From Gonium pectorale (taxonomy: Eukaryota > Chlorophyta > Chlorophyceae > Chlamydomonadales > Volvocaceae), in contig LSYV01000019.1 of assembly GCA_001584585.1 (NCBI GenBank), positions 994,688-1,058,687 on the forward strand: a stretch of DNA of 64,000 bases, read 5' to 3'. The notes below the pieces were generated by a model, which was given only the letters and a program-made list of their open reading frames with translations, was not told where the DNA came from and made no database searches. Numbering within the stretch: position 1 is the stretch's first letter; every line of letters begins with the position of its first letter. Below, piece by piece: positions 34,201-45,044 of the stretch. The position numbers were made by a program, and so were the translations under genes.

Positions 34201-37200
34201 TGAGGCGGCGAGCAGGCGACGCGCGTGAGAAGGCGCCCCCTCGTCTACCGTGTCGCGCGACGCGACGCAAGGGTCTCACAGCCAGCCGGAGTGGTCATCC
34301 TGGTTCAGCAGTGTGCCATGCCAACAACGCTGGCTTGCGCTCCAAGTCTCCCTCCCCCTCCAACACACTTGCATGAGGGATAAGGCAAATGCTGCTTGCG
34401 AACTATGGGGAATCCCGCCGCATGCGCAATGCGCACCGCCACGCGCCCCCACCTGATCAGCCGAGCTGTAGAAGAAACCCGAGTTGACCTCGGACTTCTC
34501 GTACTCCAGGCTGTTGTATGCCATTCGATGAAGCATTACGGCGGGCAGTACGGGATAGGGGGACGACGTTCAACAAAGGATGGCAGAAGGCTTCCCTCAC
34601 AATGGCGGACCAGCTCCACCCAAACCAGCCTGTCAGAGCGCCGGCCGCCAGATTGTCGAAACCTCAACACGCACGCAGTCATAATGCCTCCCAAACACGC
34701 GCCATGCTGTCGCCTTGACACGATTAATCCCTACCCCGTCCTGGTTCACCGCCCCACACCCCGATGGCGCCCCTCCCGCGCTGCAGCCTCCCGCCGCCTC
34801 GCCATTCAGCCCCGCCCCCCACCTGATGTTGCACGAGAGGATGTAGCAGTCCTCGAGGCGCTTGGGCATGTCGGGGTGGCGCGACCCGTGGTCCAGCACC
34901 AGGCCGCGGACCAGCCGCGTGTCGCTGTCCAGCTTGTGCCGCATGTGCATCACCTCCACCTGGGGAGGCGGGGGGTGGGGTGTAGGAGGGCTTTCTCAGT
35001 GAGGAGGCACGTCCCTCCCCTCGACCTTAGTAGGGGCGGACCAGAAGCAATTTTTGATAGTCAGGGGCTGTAGTCACGACCGGCAGCTGCATGCTTCCGG
35101 CCCATTGCTATCAAACCCTCGCCCATTTGCCCGTCAGGTATGTGGGGAGGGGGAGGGCGAGGCCCAGGGTGGGACTCAGCATGCAGCCCCGCCCTCCTGA
35201 TGCTCGCTGACATGACGCTGAACGCCTGTGGGCGTGACCACGGACAACGACGACCGCTGGGGGGACGATGCGCAGCCAGCGGGGGGCGCGGAAGGCGCCT
35301 GGCGCAGCCCTCACCAGGGCCGCCCATCAACCGCCCCGTTGCCGCCCCGCACTCCACATGTGTAACCCAACTGTTTGCGCCGACTACCCTGATTACCATC
35401 CCCCTGACGTGCCCGCATCTGCCGCCCGCCCCTGCCACACCCGGCGCCCTTGCACCAGCACTGCCCGCTCCCGCTACATCGCCACTCCCCTCTTTTCGCC
35501 CCCTCCCCCTCCCCAACCCCGCCTGCCACGTCGTGTACTCCCCCTTGGCCCGGCCGCCGCGCCCCTTCCCCTGCCCACCATGAACAGGTCGATGGGCTGC
35601 CCCGGCCGCCGCACGGTCAGCACCGCGTCCGTCACAATGTCCGTCAGCTGGTCCGCCAGCACCTCAGCCAGCTTGGTGCGCAGCGAGGTGCGCGCCACGC
35701 AGCGGAGCGTCTCGCGGTCCACCGGCGGGGCGGCAGCCTCCGCCGAGGAGGATGGCGCCTCGGCGGGCGGCGCCGGCAGCGGCTGCTTGAAGCTGTCCAG
35801 GAACTCCAGCGTCGCCTTGCGGGCCGTCTCAAAGCCCTGGTGTTTCCGCGCCAAACGGGAAGGTACGTGAGTGAGGGTCTATACATGTACTGAGGTTGGA
35901 GACGGAAGCAAAGTAACGGTTTGCGGGAGGGGAGGAGCTGCGAGCGGGATGGGCGGTTGTTGAAGGTGTCGGGGAGCGTCAGCATCGCAAAGCAGGCAGC
36001 GCTGATGATGAGCTGCGTTCCGCTTGGCCAGGATGCGGGTGGCGGGGGCTCGTAACGTCCAAAGCGCCCCGATGCATATCTCCCTTCCCCATACCCTGCC
36101 AGCCCCCCAAGCCCCACGCACAGCTCCGCCCCCGTTTGCCGTGCTCTTCGGTACCCCACGCACGCCCCTGCCCCCGTCCCCCATCCCCGTTCCCGTCGTT
36201 ACCCCCTCGCACGTCCCCGCCCTTGTCTCTTCACCTCCCCCGCCGCCGCCACCGTCGTCGCCCCAGGCACGCACCTCGACGAGCACGCGCGGGTGCGTCC
36301 CCTCCGACAGGTACCTCTCCGCCTGCTTCATCAGCTCGCCGATAAACAGCACGATCGAGGTGGTGCCATCGCCCGTGATCTCGTCCTGGGCCACCGCCGC
36401 GCGCGCAATCATGACGGCGGTCGGGTTCTGAATCTGCATCTGTGGGGGAAAACGGAGGGTGAGAGGGTGGACGGGTCGAAGGGTGAAAGCAGGTATATGT
36501 TGGATGGACGGTTGCGAGTGGGCGCGAGGCAGGGGGACTCGGGTAAGGGGGATGTGGATAAGCTGACTGTCCGACAGCGCGCGGGAAGGCACGTAGGAGG
36601 GTTGTCGGGGATCGTCAGACATCAGCCCACGCCCACGCCCACCGCGCCGCGTTAGGCGCACATGCCTCAGTAATGCTAAACACGGCAATTCACGCGCATA
36701 CCGTCGTACGTGCTCGAGGCCAGAACTGCACAAGCCGAGCCAAGCTAGGCAGCCGACTTGAGGGGGGGGGGGCACCGCCCACGTGTTTCACCACCCCGGT
36801 TTTCAAGCTTCCGACGCAACCACCATGCAGCTTTAGCGTTACGTATACATGTCTTCCGTGACATGATCGGCAACGCCTCCGCCCCGCCACCAGTCCTCTT
36901 CAAGGTCCGACCGCAGCCGCAGGGGGATATGGGGTCTGCGGGTGTGGGGCTGCCCTACTGTCCCTACCACCCCGCCCAAGCCCAGTAAGGGACTCAGTCC
37001 GGACCTCCGGACCTCCGAGCCACCGAGCAAAGATGATCAGACATCTCCGCTCACTATGGGAGCCGTACGGTCCTCTCTCACTGCGACCGCGGCTCCCGGC
37101 CCGCGTCCCGCCTTAACCGCGCACCTCCCGCAGGAGCACGTTCCCGTCCTTCGTGAGCTTGATATCCCCAGCTCCGCTAACAAGCATCTTAATGGTGCCC

Positions 37201-37322
37201 TTGGGGCCGTAGTTGCTGCGCATGACGTCCATGAGGCCCTTTGCCGCGTTGATGTTCATAAAGAGCGCGGCGGCCCGGTTCATGACCTCCGCATTTGCAT
37301 TCAATGTCTTCACGGACGACAT
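31277..37322 (-). CDS. CCT6: T-complex protein 1 subunit zeta (CCT6), 12 exons
   Basis: Minus-strand exons in order: 37125-37322, 36275-36439, 35579-35836, 34823-34959, 34453-34510, 33866-33940, 33270-33434, 32964-33116, 32702-32771, 32137-32312, 31688-31760 and 31277-31395. All junctions keep phase, giving 548 aa against about 530-540 for the family. CCT6 is one of eight subunits of the cytosolic double-ring ATP-dependent chaperonin TRiC that folds actin, tubulin and others. Diagnostic segments: [20 protein letters not shown] at the start, [10 protein letters not shown], the nucleotide-binding GDGTT at residues 89-93, [20 protein letters not shown], the apical-domain segment [20 protein letters not shown], and the end NMRKQ. 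Exon 3 carries a Pro/Ala/Ser insertion ([18 protein letters not shown]) that is longer than in animal and plant orthologs. The gene is head-to-head with the gene at 38351, about 1 kb apart. Its 3' end was copied into duplication copy A. Confidence 0.97.
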
Positions 37323-38350
37323 TTCTGCTAGAGTGACACAAAGCGGCCGCGGATGAGCTCACGAATGCCCAAGATCTCTTTGTCTCGAAGCGTCAGCTAA
37401 GGAAGCGGCACTTGGATAATGCGAGTATCTTGAGAACCAGAAACAACAGCAGACGGATCGCACTGGCTTGTGCAAGTCGGCACCGTGCCTCAGAAACCCG
37501 CGCCTTCCGTACAGTTTACGTCGCGCCTTCGGGTGTGTATGTCCGTAGAGGTGTGACTTCCCCACCTTCGGTTTACATCTTTTCGCTGCGTGGCAGGTGA
37601 ACTGGAGTCGTACATCCCGTACGGACAAGTGAGCGCAAACACTGCGGCGAGAATGGCCAGGGTGCTACTGGCGTCGGCTTGTTGCCACGTGAACTGACTC
37701 TTACCGGCCAAGATAATCCTGTTCAGTGACGAGTCAGCGACCATGCAGCGCTGCGGGCAATTCCCTTCATTCCCACCTTAGTTGCACTCCAAGAATCAAA
37801 TAATGCACCAATTCAGTCGCATTTCAGAGTAGTTGGCACGGTCGGGGCCAATGTCGCTGTCCGCTTCATGCATACAGGCAGGCGTTGCAGATTTCAATAA
37901 ACGGAGTACAATTGGATAGGGTGGCGCAGCCGTCCGCGTAGCGGCCGGCCGAGGGAAGCGACCGGCGAGCGGCTGTCCTTCCTTGGCACGAAACCGACAG
38001 CTGTGGCGGCTGGGTAGACCTGCCAGTCCTTGCCGCCAGCTGCTCGAGCAGGGCTAGGACTTGGATATCGCGGCGGCTCCCGACACCCAACGTCCGACCC
38101 CAACGGAAACGACAGGCCCGGGCACCCCGCACATCCGCGTCGTTGACCGGCAATTCCTCGGCTTTTGATTCCACAAAGATCGTTGGCTTTGGTCACGCGC
38201 CCAAGTTGCCGACCCAGCCTGGCCAGGCTGTGAAACCCCCGCACGACGCGTGCAACGGAGTCGTGCGCGAGAGTCCAGCCGTTGCGCCGCCTGTGAGCGT
38301 GAAACCTCTTGGTGGGCCCCCTCGCGCCCCAGCACGTTGGCTTATAAGTC
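37323..38350. other. Divergent intergenic region between CCT6 and the A_thal_3526-domain gene
   Basis: This 1.03-kb region must contain the promoters of both flanking genes. I see no unambiguous TATA element. It includes a short copy of the dispersed repeat at 37518-37560. The minus-strand frame 37894-38958 is a shadow of the plus-strand gene. Confidence 0.5.
37518..37560 (+). repeat. Dispersed repeat, copy 5 (short)
   Basis: The stretch acgtcgcgccttcgggtgtg, then tatgtccgtagag, matches the core of copies 1 and 3 in the same orientation. Similarity fades on both sides, so this is a partial copy. Confidence 0.65.
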
Positions 38351-41300
38351 ATGCTGGCAAGCGGAGCTCTGCCCCCTATGCCGCCGGCCGCGGCCATGGC
38401 AGCGGCAACGGCGGCAGCCGCGGCCGCAGCCGCGGCGGCCGCAGCAGCAGCTACCGGCGGCCAGCCTCCAAGCGTTTCCTCGCCGCCACTACCGGATCCT
38501 GCCGCCGCCGCTGCGGCGGCGGCTGCGGCGGCGTACGGCTTGCCGCCGGGGGTCATGCCGATGCCGCCGGGCATGATGGCTATGCCCATGCCTATGCCCG
38601 GCCTGCCGCCCCCGGCACCGGTACCCACGCCAGCGCCGGCGCCGGTCCCTGTCCCCGTCCCACCCCCGCCGGCAGCCCTGCCTACGCCCGCGCCTGCGGC
38701 CGTCCCGCCGCCCGCGGGCGGCGGCAGCAGCGGCAGTAGCAATGGCGCGGGCGCTGCTGCCGCAGGCAGTGGGGCCGCCGCCGCCGCTGCCGCCGCCGGA
38801 GGCGGCGGCGCTGCTGCCGGCGGCGGCGGCCGCAAGGTGTCTACGTCGGACATCCAGCTGGTGCAGAACCTGATTGAGCGGTGCATGCAGATGTACATGC
38901 CGCTCAAGGAGGTGGTCAGTACGCTGCAGAGCCAGGCCAAGATCGAGCCGGGCTTCACGCAGCTGGTGTGGCAGAAGCTGGAGGAGCAGGTGCGGCGGAG
39001 TGCTGGCGGGAGGGGGGGGCCTCACCGCGGGACACCGCGGGTATCGACCAAACCCACCCACCCCGGTATATGTCTGCGGAACAGAGAGGCAGACACACCG
39101 CTGTCCCTCTTGCCCCACACTCAATCCCTTGCCTCAGCCCCACTTGCCAGGGTGGGTACGCGGTACCCTTCTCACCGCGAACGCGGCCCCCTGCCTCTGC
39201 CCCACCTGCCAGAACGCCGAATTCTTCAAGGCTTACTACCTGCGCCTTAAGATCAAGGACCAGATCGTCATGTTCAACTACCTGCTGGGAGAGCAGGTGG
39301 GTGCACACGCGTCAGGTCTGATGTGGATTGGGATCGGCGGGTCAGAAGGCGGGTGCCTGAGAGTAGCTGCCTGTGATGCTGCTGGCTGGGCTAGGCGGAG
39401 CAAGGGGGCAGGGGCAGCGCTCCCACAGAAACGCGCTGCGGGTCTTTCCTCGATGCGGGTGCTCGCTCGTGCAAAACCGCTCGCCACAGCCATTGCGCTC
39501 AACCACGACTCCGGTCGCGTCCCACTGCGCCTCGTGCACCCAACGGTTTTCTCCCGGTTTTCATCCCTGGCGCCCTACGCTCATCACCATCCTCTGCATC
39601 ATCATCATCCCCCCCCCAGGTCAGCATGGTGCAGAAGCTGCACATGAGCTGGATGCAGGCGCTGCCAGGCATGCTGCCGCCGGGCATGGCGGCTGCGGCC
39701 GCCGCCGCCGCGGCGGCGAGCATGGCGGCGGCGCGGCCGCCGGGCACCGGTGGCGCCGCTGGCGCGTCGCCGGCGGGCCCCGGGATGGCGCCGCCGGCGG
39801 GAATGCCCCCCGGCATGATGCCGCCCGGGATGATGCCGCCGGGCGCGGCCATGCCGCCGTTCCCCTTTGCAATGGGACCCATGGGTCCGATGGGCGCGCC
39901 GCCGGGAATGTCCTGGTCGGCGCCGGCGGCGGCAGCGGCCGCGGCGATGCAGCCCAACATGGCGGCGATGGCGGCGGCTGCAGCCGCCAGCCAGGCCGCG
40001 TCAATGGCGGCGGCGGGACAGGCTGTCGCCGGGGTCATGGGGCCCGCCGGCATGATGGGCCAGATGATGGCGCAGATGCACGGCCAGCCGCCGGCGCCGC
40101 AGGGGGCGGCGGGCGCGCCGACGCCGTTCGGGCAGTCGGCGCTGCAGCAGATGCCGCCGGGCGCCGCGCCGCCCGGTTTCGCGGCGCCGTCCATCCCGGG
40201 CATGCCACCGGGCGCGATGCCGCCGCCGGGCATGTTCAATCACGCGGCGGCCGCGGCGGCAGCAGCGGCGGCGGCGGCGGCGCAGATGGCGGCGATGCAG
40301 GGGGCGGGGCAGCCCATGACAGTGGCGGGGGCTGGCGCGCAACCCATGGACCTGAGCGCATCCCAAGCGCAGCAGCAGCAAGCTCTGCAGCAGCAGCAGC
40401 CGGGGTCTGTGCCGGACGCGAGCATGGCGGGGCAGGAGGCGCAGCAGGGACAGCAGGCGGCGGGCGCTGGCGGCGTCGGCGGCGGCATGTACCAGGGCTC
40501 TGCAGACCAGCTTATGTCGTTGCAGGACGCGTCGTTGGACCTGGGGGCGGCGATGGGGATGGGAGACCTCTCTATGCTGGCAGGTGGGGTGAGGGGCGCC
40601 GAGAGCGCAGGGGGCGGGTGGGGGTGGAGGCCTCAGATGCCAAGGCGCGCTCGAATCCGTGGGAAGGGGAGACGGTCGTCAGCGGTCGTGCCGGGCTGCG
40701 AGCCGCCGGCAAGGGGCTGCGAGCCATGCGAGACCGGATGGCTTAACTGCCAGTTTCCTTCACGACCACATTAGGACGGTCGCGTTTACACAGTCGATTC
40801 ACTGCTTCGACCCGTCATGTGCCGCTCCCCATCGTGCAAAGGAACATGACGAGGTCGCGTAGCCCTCCTCCCATCCGCCAAGGACCACCGTCTGTATACC
40901 GCGAATGTCCACCCGCGCGCGCCCGCAGGCTCCGACCACGACCTCATGCAGTCTCTGGGGCTCGGCTCGGGCGGCCTGGGCAACCTGTCGGACCATGCCG
41001 CCGGCGCCTTCCACCTCAATCTCAACATGTCGCCCCTCGACGGCACGACCGGCAGCAGCGGCACCGACCCGCCGGGTCCCGGCGGCGGCAGCGCCGGCGC
41101 GCCGCCGCCAGGCGGCGACGGCGCAGGTGGCGGCGGAGCCGCCACCGGGGCCGACGGCGGCGGCGGCGGCATGGGCAAGAACTTTTCCTTCTCGGACCTC
41201 AGCAACATGGGCCTGGGCGTGGGAATGGGTGGCTTTGGGGATATGGAGCACGGCCATGCCGCCGATGGCGACGGCGATGCCATGATGCTCGGCGGCGCCG

Positions 41301-41455
41301 GCGGTGGCGGCGCTGGCGGTGGGGGCGGCGGCGCCGTCGACGGCGGGGGCGACGGCGGGCTCATGGGCGGCGCGCTGGCGGACTTCGACCTCGGCAAGCA
41401 CGAGCATGACATGCGGGACTTTGATCTGGACTTTTCGTTGGATGGACCAAAATAG
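38351..41455 (+). CDS. Plant-type A_thal_3526 (TIGR01589) domain protein with long Ala/Met/Gly/Pro regions
   Basis: Exons 38351-38989, 39213-39296, 39620-40583 and 40929-41455 join in phase to give about 737 aa. Residues ~165-241 are the domain known as plant protein 1589 of unknown function: IQLVQNLIERCMQMYMPLKE, then KIEPGFTQLVWQKLEEQ, then (exon 2) NAEFFKAYYLRLKIKDQIVM. Exon 1 ends and exon 2 starts inside it. Land-plant members are mostly short, with little outside the domain. Here it is preceded by ~165 residues of Ala/Pro/Gly runs and followed by ~320 residues of Ala and Met-Pro-Gly repeats, a Gln-rich patch (QAQQQQALQQQQ), and a C-terminal Gly-rich acidic region ending LDFSLDGPK. Low-complexity Gln/Ala and acidic regions suggest a transcriptional co-regulator; that is inference. 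The last 77 coding bases (41379-41455) are repeated after the gap at 42336 by an assembly error. Confidence 0.9.
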
Positions 41456-41563
41456 CCGCGAGCCAGGTAGGATTTGGCTGATGGTGCTGGCCCCCGGTGC
41501 GGCCGGCAGGCGCGCCCGCTGCGATGCGCCGGCCAAGCGGTGCGGCGAGGTGCCAGTGAATTC
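41379..41563 (+). repeat. 185-bp contig-end overlap, left copy
   Basis: This segment contains the end of the preceding gene and its 3' flank, up to a GAATTC site. It recurs at 42336-42520 with no difference that I can see. The identity and the vector sequence beyond the site point to unmerged overlapping contigs. Confidence 0.93.
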
Positions 41564-41573
41564 GCCCTATAGT
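41558..41573 (-). other. Cloning-vector remnant (EcoRI site plus T7 promoter end)
   Basis: The bases gaattcgccctatagt just before the gap are the reverse complement of the 3' end of the phage T7 promoter followed by the EcoRI polylinker site used in many BAC, fosmid and plasmid vectors. In the right copy the genome reads gaattcaagagg instead. The left contig therefore ends at a cloned EcoRI site and runs into vector. Confidence 0.92.
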
Positions 41574-42335
41574 NNNNNNNNNNNNNNNNNNNNNNNNNNN
41601 NNNNNNNNNNNNNNNNNNNNNNNNNNNNNNNNNNNNNNNNNNNNNNNNNNNNNNNNNNNNNNNNNNNNNNNNNNNNNNNNNNNNNNNNNNNNNNNNNNNN
41701 NNNNNNNNNNNNNNNNNNNNNNNNNNNNNNNNNNNNNNNNNNNNNNNNNNNNNNNNNNNNNNNNNNNNNNNNNNNNNNNNNNNNNNNNNNNNNNNNNNNN
41801 NNNNNNNNNNNNNNNNNNNNNNNNNNNNNNNNNNNNNNNNNNNNNNNNNNNNNNNNNNNNNNNNNNNNNNNNNNNNNNNNNNNNNNNNNNNNNNNNNNNN
41901 NNNNNNNNNNNNNNNNNNNNNNNNNNNNNNNNNNNNNNNNNNNNNNNNNNNNNNNNNNNNNNNNNNNNNNNNNNNNNNNNNNNNNNNNNNNNNNNNNNNN
42001 NNNNNNNNNNNNNNNNNNNNNNNNNNNNNNNNNNNNNNNNNNNNNNNNNNNNNNNNNNNNNNNNNNNNNNNNNNNNNNNNNNNNNNNNNNNNNNNNNNNN
42101 NNNNNNNNNNNNNNNNNNNNNNNNNNNNNNNNNNNNNNNNNNNNNNNNNNNNNNNNNNNNNNNNNNNNNNNNNNNNNNNNNNNNNNNNNNNNNNNNNNNN
42201 NNNNNNNNNNNNNNNNNNNNNNNNNNNNNNNNNNNNNNNNNNNNNNNNNNNNNNNNNNNNNNNNNNNNNNNNNNNNNNNNNNNNNNNNNNNNNNNNNNNN
42301 NNNNNNNNNNNNNNNNNNNNNNNNNNNNNNNNNNN
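41574..42335. other. Assembly gap (762 N), probably false
   Basis: Because the sequence on both sides is the same 185 bp, this gap most likely has no missing DNA. The two contigs overlap and should be merged, removing the gap, the vector bases and one copy. Confidence 0.9.
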
Positions 42336-42520
42336 CGGACTTCGACCTCGGCAAGCACGAGCATGACATGCGGGACTTTGATCTGGACTTTTCGTTGGAT
42401 GGACCAAAATAGCCGCGAGCCAGGTAGGATTTGGCTGATGGTGCTGGCCCCCGGTGCGGCCGGCAGGCGCGCCCGCTGCGATGCGCCGGCCAAGCGGTGC
42501 GGCGAGGTGCCAGTGAATTC
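42336..42520 (+). repeat. 185-bp contig-end overlap, right copy
   Basis: Repeats 41379-41563, including the last 25 codons and stop of the A_thal_3526-domain gene. It should not be annotated as a second gene. Confidence 0.93.
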
Positions 42521-45044
42521 AAGAGGCAGATATACGAGCGGACGCCGGCGGGGTCATGGGGACCGGGCGGAGCCCGCGATGGATGTCGGGCCAAGCGCAG
42601 CGCTAGAGGCTCGGCCAGTTTGACAACGGGTGCTGGCCGGCATTGGTGCCGGGAGGGACCAAACTGTATGCCGCCAGTGCAACCCAGCACTGCGGCCGAA
42701 GGGCCCTCCCAACGGAGCAGGCTTTTGCGGCTGCTCCACGCCAGCGCAGGAGCGAGCGCTGCCGGGGCTTGGTGCCGTAGTGCTTAATGCCGTGGTGGCG
42801 GCGGCGACGCTGGTGATGTTGTATGCGAGGGAGATGGCGTCGGGAGTGCGGCCGCCGGCTGCGTCTGTGGAGCGCACCCGCCGTGCGGCCGGTCCCCCTT
42901 ATGGGTGGGGTGGAGAGCAAGGAAGGCTCGAGGCTCGAAGGATTGCACGGGAGGCTCGCAGTACCAGGCTGAAGCGGGGCCCCCTGCACATGGGGCGGTC
43001 GGACGTGCATCGCGTGATAGGCCCAGGCAACGGCGGAGGGGGGGGGGATTTGGAAGGTGCCGATTTGAGGCAGGCCGGTCTGCACGGCCCACGGGTCGAT
43101 GTGTGGTCTGGGCCCAGGCGCAAAATCGCCCAAGCTCCCGTGCATATCGATGGACTTCACTTTGAATCGCTCCTGCACAGCCGCCGCGCCGCGTGGCTGG
43201 GCGTTGAGTATGAGCAAGTGCAGCAGCACCCTCGGCTGCTAATGTACGACAGGTTTCGGGGCATGACGCTGACTGGCAGACGGGCGTGGATTTTGCCGCC
43301 ACCTGGAGGCGCCTTGGCAGGTGCTGCTCTCGCTAGCAGACCTAGACCCGGGGGCGTTCTTCAGTCATGCATCATGTGCCCTCTCTGCCAGGCGCGTTTG
43401 GGCCGACGTGTGCGATGTGGGAACGACCGCCGAACGCGGATGAGGGGACCACGTACCTCGGATTGCCTCGCCGCTTGCTTGCAATGCACGCTGGCAACAG
43501 CCGGGCCTTGCGGCTGGGGATGAGACCTGCCAACATGCTTGTATCGTGGGCCATGGTGCAGGCTGCAGCTTTCGTACTGCGCGTATGGGTGCCATTTGCG
43601 TTGAGAAGTAATGTTGAGGGTCTGGTGCCCGCCTTGGCGCCATGTCATCGCGCCTCGAGGCGGCTTTCGCTGTGCGTCCATCGGGCGCTGAAGGCAGCTT
43701 GCCGGCTGCCGGAGAGCAAGTGCATGGCGGGCGGGGTGTGGGGGGGCTTATCCCCGAAATTCCCCGGCATTAGACGTAATTTATTATTATCTGATCATGT
43801 GTGTTGAGACTGCTGCAGGGGTCCCCCCTGACGGATATGGGTAGCTGGACCTGCAGCGTAGCCACCAGGGGTGTAACTGTCCAGAAACGGCGCTGCAGAC
43901 GCCCGTGTCCTTGGGAGTTGGGACGTGCTTTGTGCCGCTTGCCCTTGTGTGGGCTGTGGTAAGGGGAGCTGCCGGGGTTCGCTGCTGGGGGTCTGGGGGC
44001 CGATGCTGCAGTGAAGCCGGTGGACTTTCATGTCCGTCCGCGCCTCCACTCCGTTCTCTGCATACATGAGGATGTAGCTTCGAGCTGTGCACTTCCTGAC
44101 GCACTCTACTTGGCGCTAGCTCCAGCCCGGCTTTCCCGACGAGCGTGGTGCAAGCCCGGTAGGATTGATCCAGATCGGGCCTGCAGATCGCTGGCCAAGG
44201 CGTACGATGGCTGCGGGGCCATTGCTGGCCCCCCACGGGCCGCCGCGTTCGAGGGCCCGACCCCGCCGGCCGTGGGCAATCCCTGCATCAGCCCACCCTG
44301 CCCATCAACCTCAAGAGCCGCGCAACGCGGTCACCATACATGGAGTCCGTGAGCCAGCGACCCCGCCAGGGTAGTGGCTGCACCAATGGCTGTGGGAGCC
44401 AAGGTGTACACGTAAGTTTGGGACAGGCATATCGGGGCAACGCGCAGCCATACCGGTACGCGGTGCACGCACTTCCGATGTATTGACCAAGGCCTCAAAC
44501 ACACCCACCAGACCTCCCAAACTGTGCCCCTCTGTGCCTGACCGTGCCGGCGGGGGCACCACCGCCCAGCAATTGTGCCGCGAATGTTGCGCGTCGTCGA
44601 CATGCAGCTGCGCCAGGCCTGACGCACAGCACCATGAGCACTCGCATGCACCCGAGTCGCTGACGAGGGGTCCAGTTGGGAGGTGAACCGCCTGTCAAGT
44701 GGCACGTGGAAGGGCGGCTCAAAATAGCGGGTCATGCATGAAACCCGCAACTCTTCGGACTTGCCCATTGCCTTGTTGTGCTGTCTATTCGGTTTGAATG
44801 GTTCCAACGTTGCAAAGCTTGAAGGCGAACCCAAGGTTTTACAAATCGGACATGAACCAACAACCGGCACACGGAAGTCGGAACGCCGCACGAACCTTTG
44901 GTAGGGCGCACTGTCCATCATTCATGTTCATTGTATGAATCGGGACTTAGCGGTGCCACCTGGAAGAGCATCAGCAAAGGACATGTTGGCGCTCCCTAGT
45001 TCAAGGCTGTTGGCGCGAACACAGTCAAGGTGTAGTTCTGGTCG
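42521..45044. other. Intergenic region, no supported gene
   Basis: Long frames exist on both strands (for example 42630-43523 plus and 42603-43229 minus), but none has a domain or plausible exon continuation. Short G runs occur near 43041. I see no RNA gene. Confidence 0.45.

Noticed and set aside
42336..42411. A second copy of the 3' end of the A_thal_3526-domain gene
   Set aside because: It is identical over 185 bp to the sequence before the gap and the left copy runs into vector at an EcoRI site, so it is an assembly overlap.
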